From Paraglaciecola arctica BSs20135 (GTDB lineage Bacteria; Pseudomonadota; Gammaproteobacteria; Enterobacterales; Alteromonadaceae): a DNA stretch of 55,357 nucleotides. The DNA is taken from the NCBI RefSeq assembly GCF_000314995.1, contig NZ_BAEO01000066.1:1-55357 (forward strand), given 5' to 3'. The position numbers and the translations under genes were made by a program. Of this stretch, positions 1-9,754 are shown piece after piece. The notes below the pieces were generated by a model, which was not told the origin of the DNA, made no database searches, and was given only the letters and a program-made list of their open reading frames with translations. Positions within the stretch are counted from its first letter, which is position 1. Every line of letters begins with the position of its first letter.

Positions 1-26
1 GAAAAATGCTTTTTGTCTTGTGCAAC

Positions 27-968
27 CTAAACCATAGGTTCTTGGTCAGCCCCTTCTTTTTCTATTTCAGTGGGCATCAAGTCTTCTTTACTGATACCTA
101 ATGTCAAGGCAACTAGGCTAGCGACATAGATTGAAGAATAGGTACCTATCACAACGCCAAATAACAAGGCCGTTGCGAAACCATGGATAGTCGCGCCGCC
201 TACAAAAAACAACGCAAGCAAAACTAAAATGGTAGTCAAAGAGGTAATAATGGTTCGGTTCAAAGTTTGGGTCAGAGAAATATTAATAATTTCTTCTGAC
301 TCACCTTTGCGTATTTTACGGAAGTTTTCACGAATACGGTCACACACCACTATTGTATCGTTAAGTGAATAACCAATTACCGCCAGTACTGCAGCCAGTA
401 CTGTTAAATCAAACTCTAAGCCTAATACTGAAAATAACCCCAAAGTAATGATCACATCATGAGTTAACGCGGCGACTGAACCTAAAGCAAAACGCCATTC
501 AAAACGTAATGCCACGTAAATAAGGATACATATCAGCGCCACCAGCATGGCCAATCCGCCTTGCTCTGTGAGTTCGTCACCTACACTCGAACTAACATAA
601 GAACTGCCACGCATTTCTGCACTGCTATCTGCTTCTTTTAACACTTTAATAGCCGCATCACCTAACTCAGAAGGTTTAACACCTTCACGAGAGGCCAAAC
701 GAATTAATACGTCTTGACTGCTACCAAAGTTTTGAACTACGGCATCTTTAAAATCCGATGTTTCCAATTGTTTACGTATCTGTTCCAAATCTGCCGTCTG
801 AGCATAACCCACTTCAATCTGGGTTCCACCAGTAAAATCTAGCCCCCAATTTAATTGATTAATGGCCAAAGACGTCAACGAACCAATAATCAAAAACACT
901 GACAAAATAGCCGCTGGTTTTTTCAGCGTCATAAAGGCAATGGTGTTTTTCATATTTAATAATTGCAT
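27..968 (-). CDS. secF: Protein translocase subunit SecF
   Basis: SecF forms a complex with SecD in the inner membrane that helps SecYEG move proteins into the periplasm, using the proton gradient. The 313-residue product has an N-terminal membrane helix, a periplasmic domain opening with the family motif GLDFTGGTQ near residue 42, then the five-helix SecD/SecF export domain (residues ~135-290). The start at 968 is preceded by AGGAG at a good distance; a second Met five codons later is possible but less well placed. It lies 9 bp downstream of secD and is surely cotranscribed with it. Length and order match the gammaproteobacterial tgt-yajC-secD-secF operon. Nothing unusual is seen in the protein. 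Confidence 0.97.
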   Translation of the reverse strand: MQLLNMKNTIAFMTLKKPAAILSVFLIIGSLTSLAINQLNWGLDFTGGTQIEVGYAQTADLEQIRKQLETSDFKDAVVQNFGSSQDVLIRLASREGVKPSELGDAAIKVLKEADSSAEMRGSSYVSSSVGDELTEQGGLAMLVALICILIYVALRFEWRFALGSVAALTHDVIITLGLFSVLGLEFDLTVLAAVLAVIGYSLNDTIVVCDRIRENFRKIRKGESEEIINISLTQTLNRTIITSLTTILVLLALFFVGGATIHGFATALLFGVVIGTYSSIYVASLVALTLGISKEDLMPTEIEKEGADQEPMV

Positions 969-977
969 GTGGTGCTC

Positions 978-2822
978 CTAGATTGACAACTTGGTTAGAC
1001 GTTTACCGCCCCACCATGCATTAACGATGACACGAGTCACAACGATCGCAGTGAACATTGAAGTGATGATCCCAATCATTAAGGTAATGGAGAAACCTTT
1101 AATCGGACCAGTTCCTACAGCAAACAAAATCAAACCAACAAGGAAGGTGGTAATATTAGCATCTAAAATGGTTGAAAACGCACTGTCATAGCCATGATGA
1201 ATAGCTTGCTGAGGACTTCGACCATCTAAAATTTCTTCACGTATTCGCTCAAAGATAAGTACATTAGCATCTACTGCCATACCTACTGTTAAAACTATGC
1301 CTGCCATACCAGGTAAGGTTAGCGTAGCGCCAGGGATCATCGACATAACACCAATAATCATGACTAAGTTGAGAGTTAATGCAATGTTGGCAACAAAGCC
1401 AAATTTTTTGTAGTAAATAAGCATAAAGATAAGCACTGCTATAAAGCCATAAATAATAGCTTTTGTACCTAAATCGATATTTTCTTGACCAAGGCTTGGT
1501 CCAACTGTGCGCTCTTCAATAATTTGAATAGGTGCAATCAAGGCTCCAGCTCTCAGTAATAAAGCTAAATCATAAGCTTCTTGCGGTGAGTCTAATCCAG
1601 TGGTTTCAAACTGGTTACCAAATACACCGTTAATAGTAGCCACACTGATAACACGCCTTTCTTCTTCAAAAATCAGCTTGTCGTCTGCATCTCGCTCACC
1701 CGTGGTTTTAAATTCAATAAAGACCACTGCCATAGGTTTGCCCACAGCTCGTTTAGTGAAGTTGAGCATCTTGGCGCCACCTTTGGAGTCAAGGGAAATA
1801 GACACCTTTGGCATACCATATTGATCCACACCACTGTTAGCGTCGATAATTGAACTACCTGTAACAATGACTTTTTTCTTGAGTAATTGTGGGCCACCTT
1901 TCTCATAATTCAACAACTCTGAACCAGCTGGGACGCGACCATTAATAGCATCACGAACGTCATGTTCAAGGTCGACTTCACGATATTCTAAGGTAGCTGT
2001 AGCGTTCAAAATCTCTTTGGCTTTGGCGGTATCTTGAATACCTGGTAGTTGTACAACTATCCGGTCTGGCCCTTGTTTTTGAACAGTTGGCTCAGCCACA
2101 CCCAGTTGGTTTACACGGTTACGAATAATAGTAATGTTTTGTTTTACTGCGTAATCGCGAGACTCAGCTAGTTTTTGATCAGACATACTGGCAAAAATAA
2201 CTAAGTCACTTCTTTCAACAAAAACTAAGTCTCGATTACGATTTTTTAGGAAGAACTCTGCCGAATCTAAGGTTTCTTGGTCACGAAAATAAATTTCTAC
2301 ACCATCATCCAATTGTTTTACGGTGCGATAACGAATGCCTTCTTCACGCAATGCAGTACGAAAATCGCCAACCATATCTTCGAGGTTTTTAGCCAGGGCT
2401 GATTTCATATCCACTTCCATCAGAAAGTGCACACCACCACGTAAGTCAAGGCCAAGCTTCATTGGCGTGCCACCCAAACTTTCCAACCAAGCGGGTGTAT
2501 CAGGGGCTAAGTTCATAGCCACAAAATAATCATCACCTAAGGCTTTTTCGATTTTTTCACGAGCAACTAACTGGGTATCAGAGTCATTTAAACGAATCAA
2601 TATTTGTTCGTTTTCTAGCACAATGCTTTTGCTAGTAATATTAGCAGCAGCCAACTCAGCAGTGACTTTTTCGACCACGCCAGCATTAATTTCAGCATTT
2701 TTACCCGCTGATATTTGCACTGCATGATCTTCACCATATAAATTTGGCGAGGCATATAAAGCACATAAGCCGACCACTAAGATCACCAAAATGTACTTCC
2801 ATAGCGGAGTTTGATTTAACAC
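978..2822 (-). CDS. secD: Protein translocase subunit SecD
   Basis: SecD is the larger partner of SecF and acts at the periplasmic face of the translocon, where it helps pull out preproteins. The 614-residue protein shows an N-terminal helix, the GLDLRGGVHF motif near residue 124, the large periplasmic P1 region, and a C-terminal six-helix export domain containing GMAVDANVLIFERIREE. The start is GTG at 2822, preceded by AAGGAAA; no better ATG is available. Length is normal for the family. A hairpin with a U-run lies in the gap between yajC and this gene and may lower its expression relative to yajC. Confidence 0.97.
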   Translation of the reverse strand: MLNQTPLWKYILVILVVGLCALYASPNLYGEDHAVQISAGKNAEINAGVVEKVTAELAAANITSKSIVLENEQILIRLNDSDTQLVAREKIEKALGDDYFVAMNLAPDTPAWLESLGGTPMKLGLDLRGGVHFLMEVDMKSALAKNLEDMVGDFRTALREEGIRYRTVKQLDDGVEIYFRDQETLDSAEFFLKNRNRDLVFVERSDLVIFASMSDQKLAESRDYAVKQNITIIRNRVNQLGVAEPTVQKQGPDRIVVQLPGIQDTAKAKEILNATATLEYREVDLEHDVRDAINGRVPAGSELLNYEKGGPQLLKKKVIVTGSSIIDANSGVDQYGMPKVSISLDSKGGAKMLNFTKRAVGKPMAVVFIEFKTTGERDADDKLIFEEERRVISVATINGVFGNQFETTGLDSPQEAYDLALLLRAGALIAPIQIIEERTVGPSLGQENIDLGTKAIIYGFIAVLIFMLIYYKKFGFVANIALTLNLVMIIGVMSMIPGATLTLPGMAGIVLTVGMAVDANVLIFERIREEILDGRSPQQAIHHGYDSAFSTILDANITTFLVGLILFAVGTGPIKGFSITLMIGIITSMFTAIVVTRVIVNAWWGGKRLTKLSI

Positions 2823-2849
2823 AAAAAATTTCCTTCCGTTCTTCCAATA

Positions 2850-2871
2850 AAAAAGGGGCTACATCGCCCCT
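2850..2871 (-). terminator. Intrinsic terminator-like hairpin between yajC and secD
   Basis: On the minus strand the sequence reads GGGGC, a six-base loop, GCCCC and then six T residues. This is a short but canonical Rho-independent terminator shape. It sits inside an operon, between the yajC stop and the secD start, so partial termination (attenuation) is more likely than a true operon end. Confidence 0.6.
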
Positions 2872-2886
2872 ATTCGCTATCTTTAC

Positions 2887-3222
2887 TTAGATGGCTTTCA
2901 TAGTGCCTTTAGGCAATACCGCTGAAACAGCAGATTTTTGGATGACGATGTTAGTCGTATCATTCAAAGCAATTTCGATAAAATCTTTTTCGTCAGATAC
3001 CTTAACGATTTTACCCACCATGCCGCCTTGAGTTAGTACTTCATCGCCTTTACCTAAGGAAGTAACCAAGTTTTTATGGTCTTTAACACGTTTAGCTTGT
3101 GGACGATAAAGCATAAAGTAAAAAATCAAACCAAACACACCTAGCATGATCAACATTTCGAAACCACCACCTGCGGCTCCACCAGCATCTTGTGCGTAGG
3201 CATTGGATATAAATAAGCTCAT
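2887..3222 (-). CDS. yajC: Preprotein translocase subunit YajC
   Basis: YajC is a small inner-membrane protein that associates with SecDF-YidC. The 111-residue product begins with a short periplasmic segment, has one membrane helix (residues ~22-42, ending FMLYRPQAKR, the family hallmark), then a cytoplasmic domain with TQGGMVGKIVKV. The start at 3222 is preceded by AGGGGAAA. It lies between tgt and secD on the same strand, as in related genomes. Function is known only as an accessory to the Sec holotranslocon. Confidence 0.96.
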   Translation of the reverse strand: MSLFISNAYAQDAGGAAGGGFEMLIMLGVFGLIFYFMLYRPQAKRVKDHKNLVTSLGKGDEVLTQGGMVGKIVKVSDEKDFIEIALNDTTNIVIQKSAVSAVLPKGTMKAI

Positions 3223-3265
3223 AATTTCCCCTAATTTTTGTAAGTTTTAGTTGTGTTAGTGCCAG

Positions 3266-4384
<1,119 letters not shown>

Positions 4385-4793
4385 TTATTTATCTCTGCTT
4401 ACCGGAAAACAGTCCGATGGCGAAATTGGGTTGCCAAAATTAGGGGGATCACGCACAAACAAATCTGAATGAAATGCCCCATTTAACAAGCCGTGCTTAA
4501 AAACGATGCGAGATTATATACGAATCAGCCAGTGGTTTGAAAACTTATCACCGATAATTTGTGCTTCATTCGATAACTTAGAAAAATACCACAGTTGCAA
4601 CCTATGAATTAGGCATTCCTTGTAACGCTTTGAGTCCCACTAGGCGCACACTGTAATCATCATGTAATGATAAAGCTTTAAGTCTAATAACATCAGTAAC
4701 ATTGCCATTAAATTGCCACTAACATAGTGATTAAAAATCCATTATATTGGATACCTTAGATAATAAACCAGCCTTCTTACACGGTAAAATCAC
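4385..4793. other. 409-bp divergent intergenic region between tgt and an unknown membrane protein gene
   Basis: Apart from the TATAAT box for tgt at 4513-4518, I see no ORF, repeat or RNA gene. The sequence is AT-rich and should hold promoters for both flanking divergent genes. Confidence 0.5.
4513..4541 (-). promoter_or_regulatory. Candidate sigma-70 promoter for the tgt-yajC-secDF operon
   Basis: On the minus strand a perfect TATAAT hexamer lies at 4513-4518, about 130 bp upstream of the tgt start. The -35 region is weak (TTTCAA/TTCAAA-like at 4536-4541). Because queA no longer sits directly upstream, the operon needs a promoter here. The call rests mostly on the -10 box. Confidence 0.35.
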
Positions 4794-5864
4794 TTGTCAA
4801 ACAATCAGTTACAGTACTCGAACAACGATGAATCCCCCAAAATAACTAAGGGGAGCGCATTTTTTAAGAGAAATTGGTTGCAGTTGCCAAAGCAGATTAT
4901 TGCTAGTTTACGGGAGAAGTTTTCACAACTGACACTCTCCCAATGGATGTACCTTTTAGCGTTTTTATTGTTACTTGTTCATGCTGATCAGGATATCGAA
5001 CAGGACTCTGAGTTGTGGTGGGTAGGAGCCATTGCTGGAGTAGGCCTGATTAGAGAGCTTTGGCATGTCTTTAATCGGATCTGGGAACATACCTTAGGCA
5101 AAGGTCTGATCCTGGTTTTGTATGCCGCCACCGCTAATTTTGCCTTAGCTATATCAGCTCTTAAAATTAATGTAATTACCGGTATCGAGCCTGGTCCTTT
5201 TGTTTTCACATTAGGATTTGCCACCTTAATAATGCTACCTTTTTGGTTGTTAATGAGCTCCATCATGTTTTTTTCTGTGGCTTTGGTTGCAGGCAATTTG
5301 TGGCTAGTCATAGGTGTATTGCTTCGCCCATTCGGAGTCAAAGTCAAAATACATTGGGAAGACAAAACATTTGTTATTATTACCATGATATTGAGACTGG
5401 TATTGATACCTTACGTGATCATGTCAATATTTTTTATGGCTGTACCCTATGCCCAGCAAATAGAATTGTTTGCACAGCCCATCGCGATGTTCAAGAAAGC
5501 ATCATCGCAGGAGATAAATGAAAAACAACAAATTGACGATAATATAGTACTCACTGAATCAGAGCCTGAGCCTGAATCTAGTAATATTAAACTCACCTTA
5601 AATAAGCGTCAATTTAGCTTACCAGTAGACTCACAAGGTCAGATAAAATGGTTAGAAAAAATCATTGCAGGATTTATTTATCACTTCGAAACCTACCCCA
5701 AGTCAGCCTGTAAAAAATTACCCGAACAACGTAGTTTACCCATAGACGAAAACTCTATTTTACTGGTCACTGAAGACAATTCTGCTTTAGGCTACCAGTT
5801 TAGTGTTGGACCTTGTATAGGAAATTACCCTGAAGTTGAGCAGCCAATAGGTAGCTCCCAATAA
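4794..5864 (+). CDS. Unrecognised integral membrane protein
   Basis: I do not recognise this 356-residue protein. It has a cytoplasmic N terminus rich in Lys/Gln and Ser, about five hydrophobic segments between residues ~50 and ~220 (LAFLLLLVHA first, then segments containing LVLYAATANFALAISA, FATLIMLPFWLLMSS, VALVAGNLWLVIGVLL and LRLVLIPYVIMSIFFM), then a soluble C-terminal tail of ~130 residues. That tail holds two cysteines (ACKKLP and GPCIGN) that could pair if it faces the periplasm. The start is TTG at 4794, the best available but weak; the next in-frame ATG falls inside the first membrane segment. It is the first of three plus-strand genes separating tgt from queA. Confidence 0.7.
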   Translation: MSNNQLQYSNNDESPKITKGSAFFKRNWLQLPKQIIASLREKFSQLTLSQWMYLLAFLLLLVHADQDIEQDSELWWVGAIAGVGLIRELWHVFNRIWEHTLGKGLILVLYAATANFALAISALKINVITGIEPGPFVFTLGFATLIMLPFWLLMSSIMFFSVALVAGNLWLVIGVLLRPFGVKVKIHWEDKTFVIITMILRLVLIPYVIMSIFFMAVPYAQQIELFAQPIAMFKKASSQEINEKQQIDDNIVLTESEPEPESSNIKLTLNKRQFSLPVDSQGQIKWLEKIIAGFIYHFETYPKSACKKLPEQRSLPIDENSILLVTEDNSALGYQFSVGPCIGNYPEVEQPIGSSQ

Positions 5865-5908
5865 TATCCACGGGATTGCTTTTGCTATATAGAAAGGAAC
5901 GGCCGTTT

Positions 5909-5944
5909 ATGACTGGAAATGGCAAACTGAGAAAGCTTAAATAA
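5909..5944 (+). CDS. Possible 11-codon leader ORF upstream of the diguanylate cyclase
   Basis: An ATG with an AAAGGAA Shine-Dalgarno sequence about nine bases upstream opens a tiny reading frame encoding MTGNGKLRKLK. It ends 70 bp before the diguanylate cyclase start. Its good ribosome site is the only support. It may be a chance ORF or a translated leader. Confidence 0.15.
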   Translation: MTGNGKLRKLK

Positions 5945-6014
5945 CCTTTTCATTCACCGCCGGAGTCCTTTAAGATTAGTTCTAAATTAAGTTGTATCAG
6001 GATAGTCTGTTTTA

Positions 6015-7295
6015 ATGGTTACACGCTTTATTCGTCCTAAAAATCTGTCCCAAAAAATGATGCGTGTTATTTTTTCCATCTATCTGGGCGTAACCTTGCT
6101 AATCACAAGCATGCAGTTTTTGACCGAGTATATGAAAACTCAGGATTCAATCTTAAATGAATTAAAGCAACTGGAAGAAACAATCCGCGGCCCTATCTCA
6201 ACTAGCTTATGGCAATACAACCAGAATCAAGTGAATTCACTCATCGCAGGGATTCTCAAACTGCCCATTATCCAGGGTGTCGATATTTTCGACAAAGATG
6301 GTAAAAATACTATTTATGAAAGGATTTACTCACCAGCTTCAGCGCCCTTGTCAATTTTTGCTACAACATCAGACTTGAAGTGGAGTCTTAATGGCGAAAG
6401 TGTGCTGCTTGGATCCTTAGTACTTTATTCATCATCAGAAGTTATTTTAGATCGCGTTTTGTTTGGCTTTTCCTTAATGGCCATTACCGAAATTATAAAA
6501 TTATCAGTTTTGTTTTGGCTGTTTGTTTGGGCCTTTGATCGTTACTTGGCAACCCCATTAAAAGAATTGATGTCGCAAGTAAATGAGGTTCAAATGAACC
6601 AAGATGTCAGTAAACGAATTAACCTTTCTAATATGGAGTATAACGAACTCATCGAACTTCAAAATCATATGAATAGTATGCTCAGTGCGATTGAGAAAAA
6701 TAGAGAGCGATTATTGGAAGACGAACAAGCCAAGCGAAGTTGGCTAGAAGATGCCGTTGCAAAACGCACCGAAGAATTGCAAATATCAAATGAAAAACTC
6801 GAAAAGTTAGCTAAAAATGATTCATTGACTGGCATATTAAATCGCGGAAGTTTCTTTGAAGCAGCTCGACACTTGCTCATTCTTTGCAAACGCCAAAAAT
6901 CGCCTGCCTCCTTTATATTGATGGATCTAGATAACTTCAAAATGGTTAACGATACCTATGGTCATTTTAGCGGCGATAAAGTACTGGTGCATTTTGCAGA
7001 TACTATTCATGATTTGTTGAGAGAATCTGATCTTTTTGGGAGACTTGGCGGGGAAGAATTTGGCATATTTCTTTCTGATACTGGAATGGATGAAGCCTTC
7101 CACCTAGCCGATAAATTACGAAAAGCCATTAGTCATGCAACAATAGAGGTTGATGGTAAAACCATTACCTACACAGTGAGTATTGGCATTGAATCATCAG
7201 AGCTAGAAGACTATTCAATTGACGAGCTATTTAAACGCGCCGATTTGAAACTTTATGGGGCGAAAGAAAAGGGTCGTGACTATGTCGAAAGATAA
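6015..7295 (+). CDS. Membrane-bound diguanylate cyclase (GGDEF)
   Basis: This enzyme should make cyclic di-GMP from two GTP. The 426-residue product has a membrane helix at residues ~18-37, a periplasmic sensory domain (~38-148), a second helix (~150-175), a HAMP-like and coiled-coil linker (~176-265, containing EDAVAKRTEELQ), and a C-terminal GGDEF domain. The active-site signature is GGEEF at 345-349. An RxxD product-inhibition site (RESD, 336-339) lies five residues before it, so the enzyme is predicted to be active and feedback-inhibited. No EAL domain is present. The last 14 bp overlap the following periplasmic binding protein gene, so the binding protein may control the periplasmic sensor. 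Confidence 0.93.
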   Translation: MVTRFIRPKNLSQKMMRVIFSIYLGVTLLITSMQFLTEYMKTQDSILNELKQLEETIRGPISTSLWQYNQNQVNSLIAGILKLPIIQGVDIFDKDGKNTIYERIYSPASAPLSIFATTSDLKWSLNGESVLLGSLVLYSSSEVILDRVLFGFSLMAITEIIKLSVLFWLFVWAFDRYLATPLKELMSQVNEVQMNQDVSKRINLSNMEYNELIELQNHMNSMLSAIEKNRERLLEDEQAKRSWLEDAVAKRTEELQISNEKLEKLAKNDSLTGILNRGSFFEAARHLLILCKRQKSPASFILMDLDNFKMVNDTYGHFSGDKVLVHFADTIHDLLRESDLFGRLGGEEFGIFLSDTGMDEAFHLADKLRKAISHATIEVDGKTITYTVSIGIESSELEDYSIDELFKRADLKLYGAKEKGRDYVER

Positions 7296-8097
7296 AATAA
7301 TCTATCGGCTACTAACCTTAATGCTCTTTTTGACAGGAACCAGCATAGCTGGCAGCAATCATGGTACGACATTAAAAGTTTGTTACGACCAATGGGCTCC
7401 AATGACAATATTTCCATCACAAGGGTCTCCGGCTCGCGGTGTTGTCATAGATATGTTGGAACAAATATACACATCAAAAGGTTATAAACTGGAATATTAC
7501 GAAGTGCCTCTGGCGAGAGGACTGGCTATGGTGGCTGATGGTCTTTGCGATATGTTACCAGAGTATCTATATTCAAAAAATTCAGAAAACGATTTCGAAT
7601 ATGCCACCGAAGAAACCTTTGCATACACCTCAGCTTTTGTCGTTAGGAGAGATGATCCATGGCACTATAACGGCGTTCAATCCATAAAAGGAAAACGTAT
7701 CGCAACTGGGCCTGGCTGGGATTACAGCTCAATGAGTAGTGACTATCAAAATTATATAGATGACCCCAAAAATTCTGACTTAGTTGAAGTGCTCGCAGGT
7801 GACGGTGATGTAGTCAAGCGCATATTCCGTATGATTAAAGAAAATAGAGTCGACTTATATGCTGATAGTGATCTTGTTCTTCAGCATGTTTTAAATCAGC
7901 TAAAATTGAATGAAGACCTTAAAATCGTGCGCCCTGGTTTGGAAAAAAAATTGCTTGAAAGACCGATCTTCTCAAAAAAAATGCCTGCAGAAAAAAGACA
8001 AGAACTTATAAAAATATGGAATGGAGGGCGTTTGTCGATGAAAGGTAAAAAAGAAACCATACTTCTCAAAAAGTACAACATAACATTGGAAGAATAG
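7282..8097 (+). CDS. Periplasmic solute-binding protein (SBP family 3-like) paired with a diguanylate cyclase
   Basis: This is a 271-residue exported protein with the fold of amino-acid-type ABC binding proteins. After a signal peptide (hydrophobic LLTLMLFLTGTSIAG), the mature part starts LKVCYDQWAPM and shows the two-lobe pattern with ARGLAMVADGLCDMLPEY and IKGKRIATGPGWDYSS. I chose ATG 7282 over the upstream TTG because it begins at the signal peptide and overlaps the cyclase gene by 14 bp. No permease or ATPase gene is adjacent, so a role as a ligand sensor for the cyclase is more likely than transport. Vibrio NspS/MbaA is a known precedent for such pairing. The ligand is unknown. Confidence 0.85.
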   Translation: MSKDKIIYRLLTLMLFLTGTSIAGSNHGTTLKVCYDQWAPMTIFPSQGSPARGVVIDMLEQIYTSKGYKLEYYEVPLARGLAMVADGLCDMLPEYLYSKNSENDFEYATEETFAYTSAFVVRRDDPWHYNGVQSIKGKRIATGPGWDYSSMSSDYQNYIDDPKNSDLVEVLAGDGDVVKRIFRMIKENRVDLYADSDLVLQHVLNQLKLNEDLKIVRPGLEKKLLERPIFSKKMPAEKRQELIKIWNGGRLSMKGKKETILLKKYNITLEE

Positions 8098-8116
8098 TGC
8101 CAGTACGGATTACCGC

Positions 8117-8163
8117 AGAAAATAACAAATTAAAGGGAACGACCAATTAAATTGTTATTTTCT
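8117..8163. terminator. AT-rich bidirectional hairpin between convergent genes
   Basis: The 12-base arms AGAAAATAACAA (8117-8128) and TTGTTATTTTCT (8152-8163) are exact inverted repeats, extended inward with few mismatches. They sit between the convergent binding-protein gene and queA, where a shared terminator is expected. The stem is AT-rich, so strength is uncertain. Confidence 0.45.
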
Positions 8164-8178
8164 ACTTTCTAATTCCTA

Positions 8179-9228
8179 CTATTGGCCTACTTTCTTTTCC
8201 AAAAACATCGCATCACCATAACTAAAAAAACGATACTCTTGATCAATGGCTTGTTGGTAAGCATTTTCAATATTTTCTTTTCCACAAAAAGCGCTGACTA
8301 ACATGAGCAAGGTGGACTCGGATAAATGGAAGTTGGTTAACATAGCGTCTACTAGCTGAAATTCGTAGCCTGGGTAGATAAAAATATCGGTATCTGAAAG
8401 AAAGGGTGCCAGCTCAGTCCCAGCCTTAAGTGACGCATGAGCAGCTGATTCTATCGAGCGCACCGAGGTTGTGCCTACTGCTATAACACGCTTACCTGCA
8501 GCCTTTGTAGCTAAAATAGCATCAACTACTTGCTGCGATACTTCTGCATACTCAGAATGCATCTGGTGTTCGAGAATATTGTCTACTCGTACTGGCTGAA
8601 ATGTACCCGCGCCAACATGTAAGGTAACAAACTCTGATTTCACACCTTTTGATTTGAGCATCTGAAGAACATCTTCATCAAAATGCAAACCAGCCGTAGG
8701 TGCAGCGACTGCACCTGGCACTTGGTTATACACAGTTTGATAACGTTCTTTGTCTGAGTCTTCATCTGGCCTGTCGATGTAGGGTGGTAATGGCATATGC
8801 CCAAATTCTTCAAGTAAAGCTAAAACAGGCTCATCATTCAAAAACACTAACTCAAACAAAGCGTCGTGGCGGGCGACCATTTTAGCCTGCACTTTGCCTT
8901 CGAGTATTAACTTACTACCTACTTTGGGAGATTTACTGGCTCTTACGTGAGCTAATACTCGATGTTCGTCTAATACTCGCTCAATCAGCACTTCAACTTT
9001 GCCACCCGACTCCTTTTGACCTAGTAGCCTTGCGGGGATCACTCGGGTATTATTAAAAATAAGCAAATCACCTTGGTCGATTAACTCGACAATATCGGTA
9101 AATTGTTTGTGATTCACCTCACCACTGTTGCCGTTAAGGTGCATTAGACGACTGCTGCTACGTTGTGCAGTTGGATAACGGGCGATAAGGTTTTCGGGAA
9201 GGTCAAATTGGAAATCAGATAGTTTCAT
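8179..9228 (-). CDS. queA: S-adenosylmethionine:tRNA ribosyltransferase-isomerase QueA
   Basis: QueA transfers and rearranges the ribose of S-adenosylmethionine onto preQ1-34 in tRNA, making epoxyqueuosine; it acts after Tgt. The 349-residue protein starts [19 protein letters not shown], the typical N terminus, and carries [26 protein letters not shown] and [15 protein letters not shown], all family signatures. Length is normal. It lies apart from tgt, which is usually directly downstream. A MITE-like element ends 23 bp upstream of its start codon, so its original promoter has probably been displaced or replaced. Confidence 0.97.
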   Translation of the reverse strand: MKLSDFQFDLPENLIARYPTAQRSSSRLMHLNGNSGEVNHKQFTDIVELIDQGDLLIFNNTRVIPARLLGQKESGGKVEVLIERVLDEHRVLAHVRASKSPKVGSKLILEGKVQAKMVARHDALFELVFLNDEPVLALLEEFGHMPLPPYIDRPDEDSDKERYQTVYNQVPGAVAAPTAGLHFDEDVLQMLKSKGVKSEFVTLHVGAGTFQPVRVDNILEHQMHSEYAEVSQQVVDAILATKAAGKRVIAVGTTSVRSIESAAHASLKAGTELAPFLSDTDIFIYPGYEFQLVDAMLTNFHLSESTLLMLVSAFCGKENIENAYQQAIDQEYRFFSYGDAMFLEKKVGQ

Positions 9229-9251
9229 AGTGGTCTCAATATTAGTTGCCT

Positions 9252-9516
9252 AGGGGCTGTTGATCTTTCATATGTCAACGAGATTTTCCTCAAAATGTAC
9301 TCAATCAAGGCGAAACCTGTGAAGTTTGGCCATCCAAATAAACGGGTTTTAACGATGAGTGAGGGCGTTTTGAGGAAAACCTTGCAGGCTGGGCCATTTA
9401 TTCGCCTACCTTCGTTGTTTGCCTTTCGTTTAGAATGACTAAACTTCAAGGCAAACGCCTCGGTATCCAAATAAATGACCTCAGTCTCGTGGATATATGA
9501 AAAATCAACAGCCCCT
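9252..9516. mobile_element. MITE-like element of about 265 bp with 31-bp terminal inverted repeats
   Basis: The left end AGGGGCTGTTGAT (9252-) and the right end ATCAACAGCCCCT (-9516) are inverted repeats that continue inward for about 31 bp with only three or four mismatches (through TTTCATAT and ACGAGA). The interior has no credible gene; an 81-codon open frame on the minus strand looks accidental. No target-site duplication is obvious. The left repeat contains an outward-facing TTGACA. This fits a non-autonomous transposable element mobilised in trans by an IS whose transposase is not in this window. Confidence 0.7.
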
Positions 9517-9571
9517 TCATTTTACGTATATTTTTTAATACCTGCAATCAAGTATGCATACCCTAATTGCA

Positions 9572-9599
9572 TTGCACATATATCCTACTGAATTATGAT
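9572..9599 (+). promoter_or_regulatory. Sigma-70-like promoter upstream of a short terminated transcript
   Basis: TTGCAC at 9572-9577 and TATGAT at 9594-9599 are separated by 16 bp. Transcription would begin near 9606. The first intrinsic terminator downstream ends at about 9683. Confidence 0.45.
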
Positions 9600-9605
9600 T
9601 AACTC

Positions 9606-9683
9606 ACAGTTAGATTATTGACGTTTTCTCCCAAAACTGTTCTTTGCCCGGTTCATTGATTCAATGTAGCCGGGCTTTTTTTT
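9606..9683 (+). ncRNA. Putative ~78-nt small RNA or leader/attenuator RNA ahead of the antiporter gene
   Basis: A promoter-like sequence at 9572-9599 and a strong intrinsic terminator at 9646-9683 bracket about 78 nt with no ORF, just upstream of the sodium/proton antiporter gene (start 9755). This is either a small RNA or a 5' leader in which transcription is regulated by termination. I do not recognise a known riboswitch or RNA family. Confidence 0.35.
9646..9683 (+). terminator. Strong intrinsic terminator upstream of the antiporter gene
   Basis: GCCCGG (9646-9651) pairs with CCGGGC (9670-9675), enclosing a second perfect stem CATTGA/TCAATG, followed by eight T residues. It is canonical on the plus strand and lies 72 bp before the antiporter start codon. 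Confidence 0.8.
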
Positions 9684-9754
9684 GTCTCGATAAACTTGTA
9701 CTTCCTATCAAAAACCAACAACCTACCTCCTTAACAACTAAAAAAAGTCACTTT

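Noticed and set aside
9225-9470. 81-codon open frame on the minus strand upstream of queA
   Set aside because: It lies almost wholly inside the MITE-like element, overlaps the queA start codon, has no ribosome site, and does not read as a protein.
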